From Pedobacter xixiisoli (GTDB lineage Bacteria > Bacteroidota > Bacteroidia > Sphingobacteriales > Sphingobacteriaceae): a stretch of 64,000 bases of DNA. Location: the NCBI RefSeq assembly GCF_900215335.1, contig NZ_OCMT01000001.1, positions 1,426,001 through 1,490,000 on the forward strand, given 5' to 3'. A model generated the notes under the pieces. The model had not been told where the DNA came from and did not search any database. It saw only the letters and a list, made by a program, of their open reading frames with translations. Every line of letters begins with the position of its first letter. Positions within the stretch are counted from its first letter, which is position 1. Positions 44,471 through 52,160 of this stretch are shown here, one piece after another. The position numbers were made by a program, and so were the translations under genes.

Positions 44471-46000
44471 TTAAAGAACATTCCACCAATCGTACTGTTT
44501 GGCTTCTGTATCTGTTTTTAAGGGAGTTTCTATTTTAACTTCTGTAGCTTTTTCTTCTGCAATAATTTTGCTTTCTTCTTCTACCACAGCTTGTTCTACC
44601 GGTGGATGACCATGTTTAGCTAAAATACTTGTTAATTGGGCTTTAAAAACCATTGCTTTACTCTCGTTCACCATTTTCACAAAGTTGATATAACCCTCAA
44701 TTGCGTTGATTAAATACTTGGCATTGCCCCATTTTTGATCCTTCCATCCTTCTTTTTCGATTTGATGTAATAAGGCCCTGAACTTACGTAACTGAACACG
44801 TTGAACGTTTAGTTTTTGGTTTACAACAATGCCAGTTACCTTTTGCAGATTACCTTTCCGCATAATATGCGTTTTGGCAGGATGAATAGCAAATCCTTCG
44901 ACCTCTATTATCTTTTTAAGGAAGAATAGTAAGCTGGCTATATTTTTTTCATTTTCTTTTGAAGTAGAAAAAGTCAGATCATCAGCATAACGGGTATACG
45001 TAAAATTGAATTTCGCTGCTAATCCCTGAATTTTCTTATCAAGTTTATATGCTATCAAATTACTAATTGCCGGACTAGCTGGCGAACCTTGTGGCAAAAA
45101 ACGATTTCCCTTTTGAACATAATAATTTACTCCATCCATTTCCACTTTTTCAGTTTCGGCATAGGTGCAAATAAGGGCAAATATCGTTGAAAGCTGTTCT
45201 GAATATCCCAACTTATGGAAAAATCCCTTTACCCGCTTATAGCTGATGCTTGGAAAGAAATCCTTTAAATCAACATTGATGACAATATCTTTCTGAAGAT
45301 GCGGCCTCGCATTGCTGACAATAGAACGTTCCTTTATAAATCCGTGAACATGGTGGTTAATCTGTATACGATTTAAAACATTTTCTAACACCCATAACTG
45401 CAATCTTTTCAACTTTTGCTTAGGTGCAGTTATTGTTCTTTTTCCTCCAGATTTTTTAGGAATTTGAAAAGCATGATAGTGATTTATTCGAGAGACTTTT
45501 CTTTGGTAAAGCAGGTATCGCAAGGCAGATAAATCTGTTCCAAGTGCTGATGCAAAATCAGAGAGATTTTCAAAAACTGGGAGATTAAATCTCTGCAAGC
45601 TTTCAATTGCCGATTCTATTTCATTTAAGCCTCCAGACACACCTTCGCCCAAATAAACAATTTGTTGCTGTTGTGTATCTTTCCAAGCTTCTGCTTTATC
45701 GTCTTTCTTCTGTTTATTCTTTTGTTTGGTTTGTTCACGTTTTTCCTTTGCCAATTTCATACGGGCTTTCCGCATTTCTTTTAGCATGGCCTCTTGGTTT
45801 TGATACTTACGGTCTTGCGCCAAGAGATTGTTCAACTCTTGATTTGCGGCAACTTCCCGTTTAATCAGTACTTCTGATAAACTTGGTGTATCTGAAGATT
45901 CCCAAAAACCTAAGCGCTGCATTTCCTCAAGAACGTAACTGTCTTTAGACGTAGCTCTAATACGGTCGTATATTTGTTGGCGACTCAGTTTTTCTGACAT
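44471..46000 (-). CDS. Retron-type reverse transcriptase
   Basis: 509-residue RNA-directed DNA polymerase expected to make multicopy single-stranded DNA from the ncRNA encoded just upstream. Retron hallmarks are present: NAxxH as N230-ARP-H234, catalytic D244 in VDLKDFF, QGSPASP at 304-310, RYADD with D340/D341, and the VTG motif at 388-390. A long N-terminal extension (1-170) includes a Lys/Gln-rich helix at 75-112, unusual for minimal retron enzymes. A 50-residue acidic tail ends in WWNVL. All catalytic residues look intact. It is followed 12 bp later by the WGR/ARM gene. Confidence 0.95.
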   Translation of the reverse strand: MSEKLSRQQIYDRIRATSKDSYVLEEMQRLGFWESSDTPSLSEVLIKREVAANQELNNLLAQDRKYQNQEAMLKEMRKARMKLAKEKREQTKQKNKQKKDDKAEAWKDTQQQQIVYLGEGVSGGLNEIESAIESLQRFNLPVFENLSDFASALGTDLSALRYLLYQRKVSRINHYHAFQIPKKSGGKRTITAPKQKLKRLQLWVLENVLNRIQINHHVHGFIKERSIVSNARPHLQKDIVINVDLKDFFPSISYKRVKGFFHKLGYSEQLSTIFALICTYAETEKVEMDGVNYYVQKGNRFLPQGSPASPAISNLIAYKLDKKIQGLAAKFNFTYTRYADDLTFSTSKENEKNIASLLFFLKKIIEVEGFAIHPAKTHIMRKGNLQKVTGIVVNQKLNVQRVQLRKFRALLHQIEKEGWKDQKWGNAKYLINAIEGYINFVKMVNESKAMVFKAQLTSILAKHGHPPVEQAVVEEESKIIAEEKATEVKIETPLKTDTEAKQYDWWNVL

Positions 46001-46017
46001 AGGAACTAATTTAGATT

Positions 46018-46049
46018 AAAAAAGCCCTGTCTCTTTTAGGAAACAGGGC
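46018..46049 (-). terminator. Terminator between the retron ncRNA and the reverse transcriptase
   Basis: On the minus strand GCCCTGTTTC (46049-46040) pairs with GAGACAGGGC (46033-46024) over ten positions with one G-U, followed by six T (46023-46018). It stands 18 bp before the reverse transcriptase ATG. This suggests the ncRNA is made in excess, with partial read-through into the protein genes. Confidence 0.85.
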
Positions 46050-46050
46050 A

Positions 46051-46273
46051 GAATTTAAAATCCTTCGTATTTTCATAGGACTATATCAATCAACTCCAGA
46101 GAACACGTACTATACGTACGGTTAAACTCGCGGAGTATGGAACCGAAACCGTACGTATAGTACGTGTTCTCCCCATAAAGATTGCAGGTAGTGCCGTGTG
46201 TCAAATATCAATTCTTCGATGACGAAACATCATCATTTTCTTATGCAGAAAAAGCAAGGTATTTTTTAAATCC
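46051..46273 (-). ncRNA. Probable retron msr-msd RNA
   Basis: About 223 nt, read on the minus strand. At the 5' end GGATTTAAAA (46273-46264) can pair with TTTTAAATTC (46060-46051) as a1/a2. Then come ACCTTGC, a candidate site for the branching G, and two small hairpins: TTTTCT/AGAAAA (46252-46236) and GATGAT/GTCATC (46234-46218). The msd-like part is a perfect 25-bp inverted repeat (46171-46147 with 46123-46099) around a 23-nt loop that contains its own ACTC-CGC-GAGT hairpin. Position, strand and order fit a retron ncRNA. Exact ends and the branch point are inferred. Confidence 0.8.
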
Positions 46274-46419
46274 GAAAGCAATATAGAAATAAAAAAATCG
46301 ATTTTAAAACTAAGATTCAAACTATTTTTTTCTTGGTAACCCTTAAACTAACAGGCCTATTCATAAATGATTATGCAACATTTAATTTGCTCATTTTCAT
46401 TCTACCTATTGCTTTCCCT
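46274..46419. other. Upstream region of the retron
   Basis: About 145 AT-rich bases between the retron RNA and the oxidoreductase gene. The retron promoter must lie here. Candidates such as TAGTTTG (minus strand, around 46320) fit the -7 consensus imperfectly. No gene is visible. Confidence 0.4.
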
Positions 46420-47619
46420 TCAAGATAAATTATAGCTATCGCACCAATACATAGGCTTTTTATCATACAGCGCATTATTGGCCAAATGTACGCTGATAGC
46501 AGTACGAGCTCCAGTTATCACATTACTATCTGGTATCTTTTTGGTTTGGATACAAGTATAAAACTCATTAAAGGCGTACAGAGTTCCATCTTCGGTAGGA
46601 GAAGCTAAAATAGGAATTCCTCCATCTTTGGTCCAGCCAATTTTAGATGCTCCGGTAACACCATCAACTATTTCATTTTTAATGATAGCTTTTTTTTCTG
46701 GATAGAAAACACCGTCATTAGTTAATAAAGAAATGGTGCCTAGCGTGCCCTTAATCTTGAATAGGAAACCATCTTTTGAATTGCCACAGGTTGCACCAAA
46801 ATTACCGATCATAGAATGTTTGCCTTCGTATCTTGCAGTAACTTGTACGTTATCGAATGTTTCCCTCCCATCCTTAAATATATCTACCCCACCAGTGGCG
46901 AATATTTCTTGCGGATGCGTATCAAAAGCCCAATTGATAAAATCTATCTGATGTGACAGCAATTCGGCAACTAATCCTCCCGAATATGCCTTGTACATTC
47001 TCCAATTGATTTGACGTTCTAACGAAGCTTTGGGCACTGGCTGTCTCCAATCGTGATTTCTATCCCACCTGCATTCTATTTGTGAAATTGTGCCCAATTG
47101 GTTTTTGGCAATCATATCTTTTACACGATAATATAGCGGCGAGTAACGATATTGATGCCCTACCTGTAAAACCTGATTCACCTTTTGCTTCGCCAGCTTA
47201 ACCAGTGCCAGCGCTTCCTCAATGTTATAGGTCATTGTTTTTTCGAGATACAGGTGTCTACCAGAATTTAGCACGTCTACAGCAACAGGATAATGCAGAT
47301 TTAATGGTAAAGCTACTACCACGGCATCCACAGATTTATCATTTAATAGTTTTTGGTAATCGGTATAAGTGCGAGTTTTTGGTTCGGAAATTTTCTTTGC
47401 TTGGCCTAAACGAAAATCTAGGTTATCACAAACTGCGGTAACCTTAAACTTATCTGGTAATTGATTGAGGAGGTGAATAATCCCCCTACCACGATTACCA
47501 CAACCAATTATTCCTACATTAATGATTTGTTGGCTATCACTACCAAAAATACTGTTTTCGGGGATTAAAAATGCTCCCGTAAGCAGTGCTGAATTCTTTA
47601 CAAACGTTCTCCGCTCCAT
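46420..47619 (-). CDS. Secreted Gfo/Idh/MocA-family oxidoreductase
   Basis: 399-residue NAD(P)-dependent sugar oxidoreductase. A Tat-like signal (MERRTFVKNSALLTGAFL) suggests export folded to the periplasm. The Rossmann motif VGIIGCGNRGRG is near residues 33-44. The EKTMTYNIEEAL segment carries the conserved E-K pair, and LSHQIDFINWAFD matches the catalytic-helix region of the family. The enzyme probably oxidises or reduces a sugar hydroxyl (C3 is common). It is the last gene of the glycan locus, 34 bp after GH43. A second family member lies at 61309. Confidence 0.92.
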   Translation of the reverse strand: MERRTFVKNSALLTGAFLIPENSIFGSDSQQIINVGIIGCGNRGRGIIHLLNQLPDKFKVTAVCDNLDFRLGQAKKISEPKTRTYTDYQKLLNDKSVDAVVVALPLNLHYPVAVDVLNSGRHLYLEKTMTYNIEEALALVKLAKQKVNQVLQVGHQYRYSPLYYRVKDMIAKNQLGTISQIECRWDRNHDWRQPVPKASLERQINWRMYKAYSGGLVAELLSHQIDFINWAFDTHPQEIFATGGVDIFKDGRETFDNVQVTARYEGKHSMIGNFGATCGNSKDGFLFKIKGTLGTISLLTNDGVFYPEKKAIIKNEIVDGVTGASKIGWTKDGGIPILASPTEDGTLYAFNEFYTCIQTKKIPDSNVITGARTAISVHLANNALYDKKPMYWCDSYNLS

Positions 47620-47653
47620 CTCTATAGCTTGTTTGAGTTATAATTTATGAAAA

Positions 47654-48652
47654 CTATTTTTTGATTCCGTTAGATTGCAAGTAGTAGAAATCACTCGCAT
47701 CAAATTGTACTTTTTGAGAGCTATCAGAAGGCATCGCTACTTTTAACAAAGCAGTTTTTCTTGGGCCTACCTTATTTTCTGATAAATGGGTATGAAAAAC
47801 GTAGTACCAAATACCTTTGGCATCTTTGAAAAGATCGCCGTGGCCGCTACCGTTCATCTTGGTATGCTGTCTGCCGAGTATTGGATTTGTTTCATCTTTC
47901 TTCCAAGGCCCTAATGGACGTTTACTCACCGCATAACCAACTGCGTAATCTTTGCTCCTAAAGTCGTTAGCACTGTAAATCATATAATACAGTCCGTCTT
48001 TCTTCACTACCGTTGGTCCTTCTGTCACTGTCCATTCTGCTTTTTCGGTATTTTCCCATTGCGTATCGGCTGCTATACATTTCGTCAGTGTATTTTTACG
48101 GATTGCAGAAAAATCATCTTCCATTTCTGCGACGTAAATACGATTTCCTCCATCAGCTACGATAACATGATATAGATACTTTTTTCCATCATCGTCTATG
48201 AAAACATACGAATCAATATTTCTATGCTCTGGAATAATTGGTTGCTTCTGCTCTTGTTTAAAAGGACCTAAAGGGCTGTCACTTGTGGCTATTGCAATAT
48301 GTTCATCCGCAGTGTAGCTCATGTAGAATTTATTCTGATAGTGAAAAACCTGAGGCGCCCAAAAACCAGCATTACCATAAGCATCGCCTTTTTTTAAGGC
48401 ATAACCGTTAGTTGCACCAACTGCTTTACTCCAAGTTTTCAAATCTTTTGAAGTATGCACCACAAAACCTTCGTTATTAGATTTATTATCTCCTGTTCCG
48501 TATAAGTAATAGACACCTTCGTGATAGAACATTGTTGGGTCCGCTAAATAAATTGGAGTTGGATCGGTACTAAAAACCTTTACAGGAAAAATCAATCCTG
48601 ATAATAGTAAAAGAAAGGCTAATGTTTTTTTCAATTTCAATATAACGAACAT
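47654..48652 (-). CDS. Glycoside hydrolase family 43 enzyme
   Basis: 332-residue exported glycosidase with signal peptide (MFVILKLKKTLAFLLLLSGL). The five-bladed propeller of GH43 is recognisable: catalytic base in LADPTMFYHEGVYYLYG (D38), transition-state Asp in NIDSYVFIDDDG, and acid Glu in TVTEGPTVVKKDGLYYMIYS. Family members act on alpha-L-arabinans, arabinoxylan or xylosides. It is a single-domain enzyme without a CBM. It sits between GalM and the Gfo/Idh gene in the SusC/SusD locus, which supports a role in plant-type polysaccharide use. Exact linkage specificity cannot be read from sequence. Confidence 0.92.
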   Translation of the reverse strand: MFVILKLKKTLAFLLLLSGLIFPVKVFSTDPTPIYLADPTMFYHEGVYYLYGTGDNKSNNEGFVVHTSKDLKTWSKAVGATNGYALKKGDAYGNAGFWAPQVFHYQNKFYMSYTADEHIAIATSDSPLGPFKQEQKQPIIPEHRNIDSYVFIDDDGKKYLYHVIVADGGNRIYVAEMEDDFSAIRKNTLTKCIAADTQWENTEKAEWTVTEGPTVVKKDGLYYMIYSANDFRSKDYAVGYAVSKRPLGPWKKDETNPILGRQHTKMNGSGHGDLFKDAKGIWYYVFHTHLSENKVGPRKTALLKVAMPSDSSQKVQFDASDFYYLQSNGIKK

Positions 48653-48735
48653 TATGGATATTTTCTAATGGATTAAAACTGTTTACTGTTGTTGGTGACG
48701 ACACTAACAATTGAAGCGAAAAGACTAATTACTGA

Positions 48736-48757
48736 ACGTTGGCGAGGACGCCAACGT
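48736..48757. other. Perfect 9-bp hairpin between GH43 and GalM genes
   Basis: ACGTTGGCG and CGCCAACGT pair perfectly around a 4-base AGGA loop. It is not followed by a T-tract on either strand, so it is more likely an mRNA-stability or processing hairpin than a terminator. Confidence 0.6.
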
Positions 48758-48790
48758 GTAATATAATTGCCTAAACGATTTCGTGTCCCG

Positions 48791-48824
48791 AATTTCGCGA
48801 CTTCGCTGCGGTCGAAATGACGAA
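48791..48824 (-). repeat. REP-like hairpin repeat, reverse copy
   Basis: On the minus strand this reads CGTCATTTCGACCGCAGCG, then GAAGTCGCGAAATT, with ATTTCG/CGAAAT arms. It shares CGTCATTTCGACC with 69-95. It stands just after the GalM stop codon. Confidence 0.5.
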
Positions 48825-48831
48825 TGGTGCT

Positions 48832-49959
48832 CTACTTCACCGAAAATTTATAGATACAGGTTTGCGTATAAACTTCCCCTGGATTTAACCTTGTAGAAGG
48901 AAATTTAGGATGGTTAGGGCTATCAGGAAACTTTTGTGTCTCTAGCGCAACTGCTTCTCTGTATTTAATAGCCTTACCATACTTACCTTTTGTTTTGCCG
49001 TCGAAGAAATTGCCGCTGTAAAACTGCAATCCAGGCTGATCTGTATAGATCTGCATTAGCCTACCACTAGCTGGCTCAAAAATTTCTGCTGCCAATTGTA
49101 CGCTATCTTTACCTTTCTTATCCAAAACCCAATTATGATCATAACCTAAACCATTTTTAAGTTGCTGATCTTTCTGATCAATACGCTCTCCTATTGCTGT
49201 AGACTTTCTAAAATCAAATGGCGTATTGGCTACCGATGCAATTTCTCCAGTCGGAATTAAAACGCTATCTACGGGAGTAGTATGGCTAGCGTAAATAGTT
49301 AAAAGGTGATCTGTAATGGTTCCATTAGCCTCACCTTTTAAGTTGAAAAATGTATGACTGGACAAATTTACCACGGTTGGTGCATCTGTTGTAGCACGAT
49401 AATTAATTTTAAATTCGTTATCGTCTGTTAAGCTGTATTGTACATTGATTTTCAAGTTTCCAGGAAACCCTTCTTCACCATTTGGTGATAGATAAGAAAA
49501 ATAAATGGTGTTTTTGTTTAGGCTGTCTACATTCCAAACTACCATATCCAACCCTTTTAAACCACCATGTAAAGTTTGTCCGTTGTTATTGATGGGCAAC
49601 TGATAGGCCTTGCCATCTAAAGTAAATTTCCCTTTGGCTACTCTATTGGCATAACGACCCACAATTGGACCTAGAAAACGTTCACCAGCATTATTGATGT
49701 ACCTATCAATGTTTTCATAACCTACGGTAACATCATCAAACTTTCCATTTTTATCTGGAGCCCACAATGAAACTACACGAAGACCTAAATTGGTCACCTG
49801 CAAAACCATTCCGCTTTTTGACTCTAATGTGTAAAGGGCTACTTTCTTACCATCCACCTCAGCAGAAAAAGCTTTTTCATCTAATAAGGTAAGTTTCTCT
49901 TTTGGCTTAGAACAAGAAAACAAGCCAAGCAAAAGGGCAAATACAATTACATTTTTCAT
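48832..49959 (-). CDS. galM: Aldose 1-epimerase (galactose mutarotase)
   Basis: 375-residue mutarotase interconverting alpha and beta anomers of aldoses, here a predicted lipoprotein (LLGLFSCSKPKEK), so it acts at the envelope. Family motifs: NRVAKGKFTLDGKAYQL, NNGQTLHGGLKGLD with a substrate-binding His, VNLSSHTFFNLKG with the catalytic His, and ALETQKFPDSPNHPKFP with the catalytic Glu. The length is typical. It probably prepares sugars released by the neighbouring glycosidases (such as arabinose or galactose) for uptake. The next gene upstream ends 28 bp away. Confidence 0.95.
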   Translation of the reverse strand: MKNVIVFALLLGLFSCSKPKEKLTLLDEKAFSAEVDGKKVALYTLESKSGMVLQVTNLGLRVVSLWAPDKNGKFDDVTVGYENIDRYINNAGERFLGPIVGRYANRVAKGKFTLDGKAYQLPINNNGQTLHGGLKGLDMVVWNVDSLNKNTIYFSYLSPNGEEGFPGNLKINVQYSLTDDNEFKINYRATTDAPTVVNLSSHTFFNLKGEANGTITDHLLTIYASHTTPVDSVLIPTGEIASVANTPFDFRKSTAIGERIDQKDQQLKNGLGYDHNWVLDKKGKDSVQLAAEIFEPASGRLMQIYTDQPGLQFYSGNFFDGKTKGKYGKAIKYREAVALETQKFPDSPNHPKFPSTRLNPGEVYTQTCIYKFSVK

Positions 49960-49987
49960 AATTTATGCTTTATTAAATACTGGGAAA

Positions 49988-52009
49988 CTATTTTTTATTT
50001 TGCTTGAAAAAATCTTCTACCCTTGTTGGGCTTAACATTTGCCAAAGTGAAGCTACAGTCCATCCAGGAGCAAAAATATTGTTGTAAAAGCCTTTACCAT
50101 TTTTACCATAATCCCAATTGGTATGTTGTACTACTTCTGGATAATAACCAACTTTACCGATGTTAAACATGTGATCTTTAACTGGCATTAACTGTAGCAT
50201 AGAACTTTTAATTACGCTAGAAAAATCAGAGAATCTAGTTTCTTTCTTTTGTTGCGCCAACCAATCTAGTACCGTAGCAAATTCGAAGATGAAAACATCT
50301 ACGTGGTTATTTTCTACAGATACATTTCCCCATCCCCTAGTTTTAAAACCTACGTCGCCAAGCATTTGACCTTGTGCAAAAGGCACATCCCAAGTGTAAT
50401 ACCAAGTTAAACAGAAATAAGCAGCTTTCGAAGAAAGATCAATGTAATGCTGTTGTTCTTTCCCCTTAGTTACCATAGCCAAGTAATACATTGCTGTAGA
50501 AGCATATAGAGAAGCCTCTTTATCTTCGCAATTAGCATCCAAAGTAGAAGAGAAATAATCTGATTTTGCGATAATCTCTTTTTCTAAATATATTGCCGTA
50601 CGTTTAGCTTGTTCTAAATATTTCTTATCCTTAAAGTAAGCATAAGCCATTGCTAGAGGTAATGTTGCTGATGGCGTACTGCCTCCACTAGCATCTTTAA
50701 TTTGAAAATCGTTATCAAACTTTCTAGGAAAACTTCCATCTGCTTTTTGAATTTTAGCGAAGTTGGCTAACAAAGCTTTGATTTTGGTTTCCCATTCTGG
50801 ATGTTTTCTACCTTTTTGTTTTTCATAGTTAAGATAGTTTAAAACAGCAAATACCGTTTCCGACTGACGACGAATACTATATACATCTGTTTCTTTATTG
50901 CGAGCAAAATCAACTACTTCCCTAAAAAGACCATTCGAGGTAAAGCCTTTCGCCAAATAACTATCAAAAATTGCGTTCGCGTTTTTTACTAAGGATGGAT
51001 TATTGTTTTGTTCGCCATATTCTAAAGCATTGTAAGCATTTAACAATACACGACCCACAAAACCAACTTCAGCTAAGCCTGTGCTTTTGCTATCATCAGT
51101 ATGTAGTTCTACGCCAGAATAATATTTCAAATCGTACTTATCTACATAACTCTCTGCAAAAAAGTTGGTTAATATTTTTTTTGCTTCTGCATTAGCATAT
51201 TGGTTTTGCACTGCTTTTGGTTGGTAGGCATCGTAAGAATAAGTCCATGCTTTCGCAATGAAATCACCGTAATCTTGTGCCTTTCCGCTGTTCACTTCCC
51301 AAACTAAAGTTCTGGTTTCGCCTTTGGCTAATTTCTCAAATGCTTTTACCGCCGGTATTAAGGTTAATTTTCTTACGTAAGTTTTTGGTGCTTCGCTAAA
51401 TGGAAATCCGAATACCAACGAAGAAGCTCCTTCTACATTTCTAAATCCAGTAAAACCGATAGAAGTTTTGCCGCTTAAGATGACCTCGCCAGAGTTGTGT
51501 GTAGTTAATGCTTCGTTCTTAAATTCATCTAACCTTATTACCGTAAAATAATCACCTGTTTTTTCATTAAAAATACCTGTTAATGGTGTACTCAACCTAT
51601 CTTCTCTTACTTGCCAACTATCGCTGGTAGCAAATGATGGTGCTTCTTTTGGCGAGCGTAAATTTTTATGGTACCAAAATCCTGGCAAGAAGAATTGACA
51701 ATCGGCGTGTTTAAAAGAAGGAATGCTAAACACTTCCTCTAAGTTATAGTAAACTGTTTCTTGAGCCGTAATTTTCACTTCTATTTTAGTACGACCAGCT
51801 TGGCTGGTTGTTTTTTGTACAATTTGTAGAGGTAAGTTCTCTCTAGCAGCTAATACGCCATTGCCTTTATCTGTTAATTGATAAGTTTTTGCCGCATTAC
51901 CTGGCAACTTTAAATAGACAGTATATGCTTGCTTGGTTTCTTGTGCATTTGCAACGAAACCGTAACATATAACTGCCAGTGCTAAGAATACTTTCTGAGT
52001 TAACTTCAT
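49988..52009 (-). CDS. Secreted (alpha/alpha)6-barrel-type protein, possible glycosidase
   Basis: 673-residue exported protein with signal peptide (MKLTQKVFLALAVICYGFVANAQ). The first ~250 residues are beta-rich. From ~280 on, repeated helical segments (EVGFVGRVLLNAYNALEYG; LFREVVDFARNKETDVYSI; ASLYASTAMYYLAMVTKG; MLGDVGFKTRGWGNVSVEN) suggest an (alpha/alpha)6 toroid, as in six-hairpin glycosidases. I cannot name a GH family. It lies 151 bp after SusD, so it is probably co-regulated with it and acts on the imported glycan or an oligosaccharide. Confidence 0.85.
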   Translation of the reverse strand: MKLTQKVFLALAVICYGFVANAQETKQAYTVYLKLPGNAAKTYQLTDKGNGVLAARENLPLQIVQKTTSQAGRTKIEVKITAQETVYYNLEEVFSIPSFKHADCQFFLPGFWYHKNLRSPKEAPSFATSDSWQVREDRLSTPLTGIFNEKTGDYFTVIRLDEFKNEALTTHNSGEVILSGKTSIGFTGFRNVEGASSLVFGFPFSEAPKTYVRKLTLIPAVKAFEKLAKGETRTLVWEVNSGKAQDYGDFIAKAWTYSYDAYQPKAVQNQYANAEAKKILTNFFAESYVDKYDLKYYSGVELHTDDSKSTGLAEVGFVGRVLLNAYNALEYGEQNNNPSLVKNANAIFDSYLAKGFTSNGLFREVVDFARNKETDVYSIRRQSETVFAVLNYLNYEKQKGRKHPEWETKIKALLANFAKIQKADGSFPRKFDNDFQIKDASGGSTPSATLPLAMAYAYFKDKKYLEQAKRTAIYLEKEIIAKSDYFSSTLDANCEDKEASLYASTAMYYLAMVTKGKEQQHYIDLSSKAAYFCLTWYYTWDVPFAQGQMLGDVGFKTRGWGNVSVENNHVDVFIFEFATVLDWLAQQKKETRFSDFSSVIKSSMLQLMPVKDHMFNIGKVGYYPEVVQHTNWDYGKNGKGFYNNIFAPGWTVASLWQMLSPTRVEDFFKQNKK

Positions 52010-52160
52010 GTTGTTTTGTGTGTAGTGTTGGATTTAGGAAAGCCCAATTGTGCTTTAATTTTATGAACTTTAGGAATTAGTTTCCCTTATCAATAGTTAA
52101 AAGGAACAGCTAAAAAATAACTGTTCCTTTACTGAGGAATTAATTTAGAGGAATAACTTT

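Noticed and set aside
44471..46000. Group II intron maturase or diversity-generating retroelement RT
   Set aside because: NAxxH and VTG motifs, lack of maturase/HNH domains, no TR/VR repeats seen, and an upstream msr-msd-like RNA all favour a retron.
46099..46171. The 25-bp inverted repeat as an insertion-sequence end or simple terminator
   Set aside because: There is no transposase or target-site duplication, and the stem lacks a T-tract. A separate terminator follows it, and its place before a retron RT fits msd better.
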